The translations under genes and the position numbers were made by a program. From Bacteroidaceae bacterium (GTDB lineage: Bacteria; Bacteroidota; Bacteroidia; Bacteroidales; Bacteroidaceae), in assembly GCA_017534815.1 (NCBI GenBank), contig JAFXVS010000065.1, positions 1 to 49,861 on the forward strand: DNA of 49,861 nt, in the 5' to 3' direction. The notes below the pieces were generated by a model. It did not search any database. It saw nothing but the letters and a program-made list of their open reading frames with translations, and was not told the origin of the DNA. This document shows, piece after piece, positions 46,101 through 49,861 of this stretch (positions are counted from its first letter, which is position 1; every line of letters starts with the position of its first letter).

Positions 46101-48353
46101 TACGGCAATGAAGACCTCTCGTTGCTCAACAACGTGGAGATTCACGAACTCATCCGAAGCCTCAACACCAAAGATGAAGCTACAGGCAAGGCGCTGAAGG
46201 CATGGTTGGTGAACGATGTGACGGACTTCAACGATACGCCCGATATGCTCTACCTGAGCGACGGAACAACGGAGAAGGTGGATCTTGCGGTTGCAGCACA
46301 GACGGAGCGCAAAGACCAGACCCACTACACGCTGACGGTGACGCCAAGGAGCAACGGCTGGCACTACGGCAACGTGATTGACCCAACCCTCGGACGTGCC
46401 ACCATCAAGCGGGTGGTTCGTGGCGACGGCGTGGTGATTGACCCACGTAACGTATGGCAGACTGACCGCACCCTGCGTGACGGCATGGATCCACTGTACG
46501 AGTTCCGCATCCACTTCGCTGACAAGTTGCTGACGAACGGTGCCGACCAGACGTACGAGATCACGTTCGAGCCGAAGCCTACTGTGCCGCTCACGGTGGC
46601 ATCAGTCGATGGACTCCCAACCAAGAACGAGGTATCGACACAGGCTGTGGGCGAAATGACCATCCACTTCAACAAAGACGTGCGTGACTTCCAGCCTGAG
46701 AACATCCGTCTGGAGTGCCAAGGCGTCAAGCAAACCGAAGCTGCGGTGGTGAAGAAGGTGGATGCACAGACCTACACCGTCAACTACCCGACGGCCACGA
46801 CCCAGAGCGGCTACTTCGTCATGCTGGTTTACACGTCGAAGATGACCGACAGCGAGGGCTATCATGGTGAGTATGACGCACAGAGCATCTGGACACAATT
46901 TGTCGATGGCCAATGCAAGGTGACCACGGTTGTCACGCCAGAAGGTGCCGGTTCCGTGACCCCAGCATCAGGTGTCCTTGCCTACGGCGAAACGGCTCAA
47001 CTGAAGGCAACGCCCAACGCACACTACACCTTCAAGCAATGGCGCACCAACGACGAGGTGCTGACCACCAACGCACAGCACAACCTCTACGTAGATAACA
47101 ACTACATGCTCTACGCTGAGTTCGTGCCTCGCCAGTATGCCGTAACCCTCGACCACGACCCAGCAGCTGGCACGGTGGAAGGCATCGGCACCAGCAACTA
47201 CGAATACGGCACCAAACTCTCCATCACCGCCAAACCAGCCAAAGACTACACCTTCGAGGGTTGGCAGGTGAACGGCAAGACGGTCAGCAAGGATGCCACC
47301 TATGAGTTGACTGTCAGCGGTGTGACCGACGTGAAGCCGCTCTTCAGCTACACCCCAGCCACGCTGACCATCAACTACAACCTCGTGAAGGGCTGGAACT
47401 GGATCTACGTCAATCCTGCCGACGAGTCACAACTCACAGCCAGCACGCTCTTTGCAACCATCGCAGACCATGTGCAGGAGGTGAGAGGACCATCGGGTGA
47501 GGCAACGACCCTCAGCCCTGAGAATTGCTATCAAGTACTGGTGGACGACGACGTGACGCTCGAAGTGGAAACCCGCGTCAGCAATGCCAGCAGTCCTGTC
47601 TCACTGAAGAAGGGCTGGAACTGGATTTGCTACCGTCCATTCGAGACGCTCGATGTGAATACTGCACTCGTCAACTTCGCTGCCACTGAGGGTAACATCC
47701 TGAAGGGACAGGACGGATTCGCCGTGTACGACGGCACCCAATGGACAGGTTCGCTGAATGAGATGCATCCTGGACAAGGCTACCAGCTCTATGCGCCCTA
47801 CTCCACTTCCTTCACCTACCCCACTACAGCTCTGACGACGTCATGCACGGTGGAGACGAACTACGACGAGGTGATGAACGCGCCAAGCAGAGGCGGCAAA
47901 GTGACCACATTGCCAGACGAGGTGGATCGCCGCAAGTACGCCAACAATATGTGCGTTGTGGCAGACGTGAAGAAGAACGAAGTGGTGAGCAACTCTGAGA
48001 CCTACTTGATCGGAGCCTTTGTAGGTGACGAATGCCGAGGCATCTCACGCCTCATCGATGACAAGTACTTCATCACCATCTACGGCAATGACGAAGAGGA
48101 AGTCGAATACAATGTGTTCGACAGCACCAAGCGTGAATACATCAACACCCAAGGTGGCAGCACCTTCAGCGACAAGGCTGCAGCCAACGTGAAGGTTCCT
48201 ACCGAGGTGGTGATCAATGAGGCTACGTCTATCAGCGAACTGACTGAGGAAGGCGGTGTTCAACAAGGCACCTACAACCTCGCCGGCCAGCAAGTCGATG
48301 AAAACTACAAGGGCATCGTCATCATAGACGGTAAAAAAGTTGTGATTAAGTAA
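40161..48353 (+). CDS. Giant multidomain surface protein (cohesin-like, CARDB, Calx-beta, InlB-B repeats)
   Basis: A 2730-aa exported protein; signal peptide about 23 residues (AQA-Q). Domains in order: cohesin-like (about 27-160; VSVPIYLTNTQEVTAVQFDI), CARDB-like (165-285), four Calx-beta-like repeats (about 290-705, several ending in EDN/DDD), CARDB-like (707-810), and Ig-like domains to 1140. Next are a carboxypeptidase-regulatory-like domain (1143-1213; GAKVTVSHPTTGAVI), a conserved beta domain (1240-1325), a Cys-containing and Gly-rich stretch (1343-1414) and a mostly helical region (about 1450-1720). More beta domains follow, then two InlB B-repeats (2250-2395), two GWNW modules (about 2410 and 2485) and the tail GKKVVIK. 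Co-transcribed with the LRR gene. No catalytic motif seen, so a scaffold or adhesin role is inferred. Confidence 0.88.
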   Translation: MKTTIKYIQSMMLLLLLSLTAQAQDINELSVKNVNGMRSKIVSVPIYLTNTQEVTAVQFDITMPQGSQVYLDSTKVAENRRVDHIISGKSKGSNRYRFMFYSPTNQALLGNTGRLCNIVFKVYQGLDDNETYNFKLSNIVMSDLQGNPIEATSVDGHLTLQSYPDFEVSNFKVTNADMVPGGSMTLSWTVKNIGETASTGGWKENFYLTNESGTQVPVSNNSFENTGLAPGESIQRSIEVTLPQVLGIDGNVFAKVAIKGNSDSGERSEQEWNNSATAETGLNLTKQMTLTMPEKAVSENYRYNVSCQIARSGNRNTEETFTLTCDKPDRLEVPATVTIGRNAASANFYVKLKDNTVYNEEDTIVVITAKATGYADASALFIIEDNEYPQMTLTTSKEAVSEGETFQLTVTLPKVAKEDVQVNFTSDDVKRFDLPASVIIAQGEKSASINVTAIDNEKAELELTTAFYATAEKYEKAQVMMVLEDNDMPELEMTFSPTTVTESAGLAAVKVQLVRKTLTDRDVTIQMSDDSENGEIYYAQKRFTMKAGVTTAEFAIGIVDNANVDGNRTVKVTAGVWATSCNCTATGSEIGAATVELTILDDDGPSLSVTSSSSSLLEGKENATTLTVKRNTGKKGTTVVTITSDREEDLEYNHTITIPDGQETASVSINAKKNSVADDERTVVFTVSSDGFTQGTCWALITDQSRPDATVNAIELAESNVPAAGMADVTVTVNNVGNEPLPVQTKVNIYMDNALLTTLYTMEEIAAGESGQITQKVSCPDMAGEYQLKAVVNEDKKVKELVYINNTSPNTPITLTASFTATVEVDKDIYQAYEDVEITGLATGSNISNRTVEICLMLNGIRDTLLVTTDATGNFSRTYNPRGVAGHYEVGACYVGDQPAQWTSFDVYGMKLTSSSFLKYEPSVGIPYEAKVSISNTGALPLHNVRMKVVSMGDEIELNQTPIATLEGNKKADLAFNLTGKVASSDNKWQQLNVKFTSDEGATFDGIIYYYNRVATGKIRASISSIKTTMIKGQSRDYVFDITNIGQGETGKITLALPEGNWMVASTGKEMSSLATNDTTQIVLRLTPTADMQLNVPQRGTIGINCENGEGMPLSFVIEPVSESTGRLIVDVCDEYTYYTDEKPHVKGAKVTVSHPTTGAVIAQGETGEDGKFIVDDLNEGYYTLYVTAEKHESYRNNILIDPGVDNERVINLSYQAVTVTWNVVETTVEDEYEIVTTTTFETHVPKPVVTIRGPEKLDIDAMEVGSSQILYYTLTNEGLINALNTTFEVPTGLHEVEFEALANVGPFTLAPHQAVQIPVRVTRFSDGSIPSGGKRRAESAEMQKLRDCFAGFSAYYEVMCGKDMKNDRALVSLALRACVASLLMQGSGGGDGSSLGNPGGGSGSYYTGGSYGGLTANGDGLCDPDVTDAANSTITYLGGKAPGIGPFISKMSEAEEQAANMAEGKVNAPKLIETGLEYGGPMLDAAPVCKGPKAHPVLDNPIVKTVKEYGEEIKNILEIRQKWEKVRNKNHARALDVLAEELGGEEAMRKASSYSWYDAFANVVYKYNEQLDAAVRLQEEYYGDSIWWAQPTFDPTIETFFQRLQIYDDYQEATWHQAAEEHWTMNTLAEQLIKYMEDSKPQSVTMEQMKALVKRIRCTAHSGGSPEDRMDLNVIRREMEYINELDNEAIINGYPSMTEWFFQAAEDFKKAFHEASSNSVCVNIKIEFKQKMVLTRQAFRGTLTVKNGNEEAPMTDVKLALKVTDEAGNVATTHEFQIEPESLDGFTGELKGNWELAPNAQGTATILFIPTKYAAPTEEKLYNFGGSLTYTDPYTGLTVTRDLSPVTLTVKPSPNLDLTYFMQRDIWGDDALTTDKVEPMEEAEFALLINNVGNGEATNVRMTTEQPKVVENEKGLLIDLELISSQLNGGYKTLALGGSVPTNFGNIPAHSTTYAQWWWQSSLMGHFTEYDVKATHLTSYGNEDLSLLNNVEIHELIRSLNTKDEATGKALKAWLVNDVTDFNDTPDMLYLSDGTTEKVDLAVAAQTERKDQTHYTLTVTPRSNGWHYGNVIDPTLGRATIKRVVRGDGVVIDPRNVWQTDRTLRDGMDPLYEFRIHFADKLLTNGADQTYEITFEPKPTVPLTVASVDGLPTKNEVSTQAVGEMTIHFNKDVRDFQPENIRLECQGVKQTEAAVVKKVDAQTYTVNYPTATTQSGYFVMLVYTSKMTDSEGYHGEYDAQSIWTQFVDGQCKVTTVVTPEGAGSVTPASGVLAYGETAQLKATPNAHYTFKQWRTNDEVLTTNAQHNLYVDNNYMLYAEFVPRQYAVTLDHDPAAGTVEGIGTSNYEYGTKLSITAKPAKDYTFEGWQVNGKTVSKDATYELTVSGVTDVKPLFSYTPATLTINYNLVKGWNWIYVNPADESQLTASTLFATIADHVQEVRGPSGEATTLSPENCYQVLVDDDVTLEVETRVSNASSPVSLKKGWNWICYRPFETLDVNTALVNFAATEGNILKGQDGFAVYDGTQWTGSLNEMHPGQGYQLYAPYSTSFTYPTTALTTSCTVETNYDEVMNAPSRGGKVTTLPDEVDRRKYANNMCVVADVKKNEVVSNSETYLIGAFVGDECRGISRLIDDKYFITIYGNDEEEVEYNVFDSTKREYINTQGGSTFSDKAAANVKVPTEVVINEATSISELTEEGGVQQGTYNLAGQQVDENYKGIVIIDGKKVVIK

Positions 48354-48371
48354 AGAGAAGAATCAAACATT

Positions 48372-48407
48372 AAAGGGGAAGGCTGCAATCTGCGGCCTTC
48401 CCCTTTT
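48372..48407. terminator. Bidirectional terminator after the giant gene
   Basis: AAAGGGGAAGGC (48372-48383) pairs with GCCTTCCCCTTT (48395-48406). It lies about 20 bp past the giant-gene stop and about 28 bp past the smalltalk stop on the other strand, so it serves both. Confidence 0.9.
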
Positions 48408-48433
48408 CATTTGCGCGTTGTACGTTTCACACC

Positions 48434-48538
48434 TTAGAGCAGTTTCATGCAACTGGTTGTTCCGAGGGCAGTCAGGGCTGCCGTGAGGATGGACACCACC
48501 ACCTGGATGATGGCCTTCCAGAATTCCTTGTTCTTCAT
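48434..48538 (-). CDS. Smalltalk-type small hydrophobic protein, 34 aa
   Basis: Minus-strand ATG (48536-48538) to TAA (48434-48436) encodes 34 residues: MKNKEFWKAIIQ, a hydrophobic Val/Leu/Ala/Thr segment, then GTTSCMKLL. The pattern of charged N-terminus, tryptophan at 7, one membrane segment and a Cys near the end matches the Bacteroidetes 'smalltalk' family of about 30-35 aa. These usually lie beside an HU-family gene, as here. A role for this peptide is not known; the TSC near the end may look like a lipobox but is close to the C-terminus. No promoter of its own is obvious, so it may follow the HU gene on the same mRNA. Confidence 0.8.
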   Translation of the reverse strand: MKNKEFWKAIIQVVVSILTAALTALGTTSCMKLL

Positions 48539-48546
48539 GGTCTTCG

Positions 48547-48720
48547 TAAAGTTTAGAGTTTCTTGGCGAGCCAAGCGTGCTAAAGATACGATTAAGTGTT
48601 TAGAGTTCCTTGCGGGGTGTGAGGTTGGAGTTCAGAGGTTAGAGAGGCTTTGGCGGGAGTTTGTCTGCTTGCGCACATCGCGTCAGCCTGCTCTAAACTC
48701 TAAACTCTCAACTCTCAACT
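48547..48720. repeat. Heptamer repeats between smalltalk and HU-HIG genes
   Basis: The 186-bp gap contains AGTTTAGAGTTT (about 48550), degenerate GTTGGAGTTCAGAGGTTAGAGAG (about 48625-48648, shown split by degeneracy) and an exact CTAAACT/CTCAACT array (48691-48720). No gene is seen on the plus strand despite an open frame. Confidence 0.7.
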
Positions 48721-48724
48721 AGAA

Positions 48725-49309
48725 CTACCCTTCCCCTCCACTTCCAGGCAGGCCGCCGCCATTGCCACCTTGGTTGTCACCACCGTTGTTGTCGCCGCCG
48801 GTGATGTCGTCATCCTCGGTCTCCTCGTCGCTGACGTTCTTGTCCTTGGTGAGGGTTGCCACATCGACGAACTTCGCCTTCTTGAGGAAGTCCTTGCTGG
48901 AGATGCTCTCCTCGGTCGCTCCCTCGGGCAGGAAGCGGAGGCGCAGTCCGGTGGCGAGGGTGTTGATGTTGAAGTCCTCGAGGTCCTTGACGCCGCCCTC
49001 CTTGTTGGCGATGGTCACGTAGAAGGTTCCGAGCCCCTGCACCTTCACCTTCTTCGACTCGAGCATCTGCTCGATGAGGCAGGTTCGGAAGGCTTCGAGC
49101 ACGCCGATGACCACATCGACGGTGAAGGGCGATCCGTGGGAGGTGATGTGCTTCGCCATGTCGCGGAGGCTGAGGGTCTCGAGGGTGACTGCCTGCGCGT
49201 AGTAGGCGGAGCTGGCCTCGAACTGGGGGTTGACCTGGGTCTTCTCGTCGTCCAGGTACTGCTTCACACCGGGTGCGGTGCGGATCTTGCGATAGATAAT
49301 CTTACTCAT
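48725..49309 (-). CDS. HU-HIG family DNA-binding protein with Gly-rich tail
   Basis: A 194-aa HU/IHF-fold protein of the Bacteroidetes HU-HIG group. The HU domain covers about 1-125: the N-terminal beta part (KIIYRKIRTAPGVKQYL), a helical dimerisation region (LRDMAKHITSHGSPFTVDVV), VKVQGLGTFYVTI and the typical GLRLRFLPEG (about 129-138). The C-terminal 40 residues are acidic and then glycine/asparagine-rich (GGDNNGGDNQGGNGGG), matching the group's Gly-rich variant. The frame is open back to 49420, but the ATG at 49307-49309 starts the conserved domain. Such proteins occur in many copies per genome next to smalltalk genes. The promoter lies 250 bp upstream, leaving a long leader. Confidence 0.88.
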   Translation of the reverse strand: MSKIIYRKIRTAPGVKQYLDDEKTQVNPQFEASSAYYAQAVTLETLSLRDMAKHITSHGSPFTVDVVIGVLEAFRTCLIEQMLESKKVKVQGLGTFYVTIANKEGGVKDLEDFNINTLATGLRLRFLPEGATEESISSKDFLKKAKFVDVATLTKDKNVSDEETEDDDITGGDNNGGDNQGGNGGGLPGSGGEG

Positions 49310-49555
49310 GATACTTAGATTTATTTTGTTTGGATAATTTTTCTGCCGCCAGCTTCGAGTCTTCGGGGCTTCGTTTCTGCCCTTCGGTCTTCGGGAATGG
49401 TGGCTTTTCCCTCGTTTCAAGTTTGCCGCCGTCTCTCTTGTTTTTTGCCGTCGGCAATTTTCTGCGTTGCCGTCGGGTGTCTTTTCTAGTGTTTTTCAGG
49501 TCTGCGGGAGGCTTCTGTAACCTTTGACCAATAACCTATAATCTTTTCTATTATT
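49310..49555 (-). other. Long (~245-nt) leader of the HU-HIG mRNA
   Basis: Between the predicted start (about 49555) and the ATG lies G/A-rich sequence with repeated GACGGCAA units, including a palindrome TTGCCGTCGGCAA (49445-49457). No conserved reading frame is recognised. It may be a regulatory leader. Confidence 0.5.
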
Positions 49556-49561
49556 ATGGTA

Positions 49562-49593
49562 CAAAGTTACGACTTTTTTCTGAGATAAACAAA
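49562..49593 (-). promoter_or_regulatory. Promoter of the HU-HIG gene
   Basis: Minus-strand TTTG (49590-49593), a 20-bp spacer and TAACTTTG (49562-49569): a good consensus promoter. Confidence 0.8.
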
Positions 49594-49636
49594 TATTTAT
49601 AGATTTTTTTCGACTTTTTTGAAAAAATTTTTGACG

Positions 49637-49818
49637 CCCCAACACATCAACACACCAACGCACCAACATTAGAAAAATTGTATGTGTGAGTCTGTAGGGG
49701 GATAACAAGTTACATTTTATATATATAAAATGTAAAATCCATTCCGTTGTTTTTTGCCCTCCACCCTTCAACATTGAAAACACCAAATGTTGGTGTGTTG
49801 GTGCGTTGGTGCGTGCTG
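49637..49818. repeat. Inverted GTTGGTGC octamer arrays flanking a 26-bp palindrome
   Basis: CACCAACG-type octamers (49637-49671) and GTTGGTGC-type octamers (49788-49814) are inverted copies about 115 bp apart. Between them lies a perfect 26-bp palindrome of TTACATTTTATAT and its complement (49710-49735). Similar AT palindromes and GTTGGTG repeats flank HU/smalltalk cassettes in other Bacteroidales (recollection, not checked). No gene is seen to the window end. Confidence 0.8.
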
Positions 49819-49861
49819 AAGATTTCATGTTCGAGCTAACCGAAGAGGGGTGTGACAAAAA

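Noticed and set aside
48447-48722. 91-aa open frame on the plus strand
   Set aside because: Overlaps the smalltalk gene in antisense and runs into the heptamer repeats.
49496-49858. 120-aa open frame on the minus strand
   Set aside because: Reads through the 26-bp palindrome, the octamer arrays and the HU-HIG promoter.

Overview
The window is a chromosomal segment of a Bacteroidales bacterium, most likely a Prevotella-type gut or rumen species. The evidence is: (i) nearly every transcription unit starts at a Bacteroidetes-type promoter, a -7 box TAnnTTTG (usually TACCTTTG) with a TTTG -33 box 19-21 bp upstream; (ii) gene content such as a Group II xylose isomerase, a GPH-type sugar symporter, a bacterial GH3-family protein, an HU-HIG protein and a 34-residue 'smalltalk' peptide; (iii) BspA-type leucine-rich-repeat proteins; and (iv) large secreted proteins ending in a basic (K)GVYIxxGKKxVIK-like tail.

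Layout. 1-3.9 kb (minus): a four-gene unit, ypfJ-type metallopeptidase, membrane protein, metF, holB, read from one promoter at 3820-3850. 4.1-4.6 kb (plus): a small secreted TonB-C-domain protein, sharing a bidirectional terminator with xylA. 4.7-15.3 kb (minus): pentose and galactoside use, namely xylA alone, an MgtC/SapB membrane protein, a large secreted GH2 beta-galactosidase with a discoidin domain, then the operon symporter - GH43 - xylB. Together these would import xylosides, hydrolyse them in the cytoplasm, isomerise xylose and phosphorylate xylulose. 15.4-18.5 kb (minus): four small secreted or lipoprotein genes, one of which looks like a fusion of two of the others.

18.5-19.6 kb has no protein gene. 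It holds a heptamer repeat, a probable ~364-nt structured RNA on the minus strand with its own promoter and terminator, and an array of short palindromes and direct repeats spaced 21-22 bp. 19.6-29.3 kb is housekeeping: a GT9 glycosyltransferase, rpsO (minus), typA, acpP-fabF-rnc, a GH3-family protein and an Ig-like lipoprotein. rpsO and typA diverge from a perfectly mirrored promoter pair.

29.3-48.4 kb is a surface-protein island: a 677-aa secreted protein (minus) and a 1197-aa protein (plus) diverge from a ~50-bp mirrored promoter/operator repeat, followed by a 1557-aa BspA-LRR protein with a dockerin-like module and a 2730-aa giant protein that starts with a cohesin-like domain. Four of these proteins share the C-terminal tail, suggesting one export and anchoring route (type IX-like; inference). 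The right end (48.4-49.9 kb, minus) carries a smalltalk peptide gene, an HU-HIG gene with a ~245-nt leader, a perfect 26-bp palindrome and inverted octamer arrays, typical of a cassette recurring in Bacteroidales.

No tRNA, rRNA, CRISPR array, transposase or integrase was recognised. The strongest candidates for something undescribed are the 18.7-19.1 kb RNA, the neighbouring palindrome array, the mirrored operator at 31.4-31.55 kb and the possible dockerin/cohesin pair at 35.5-48.4 kb.
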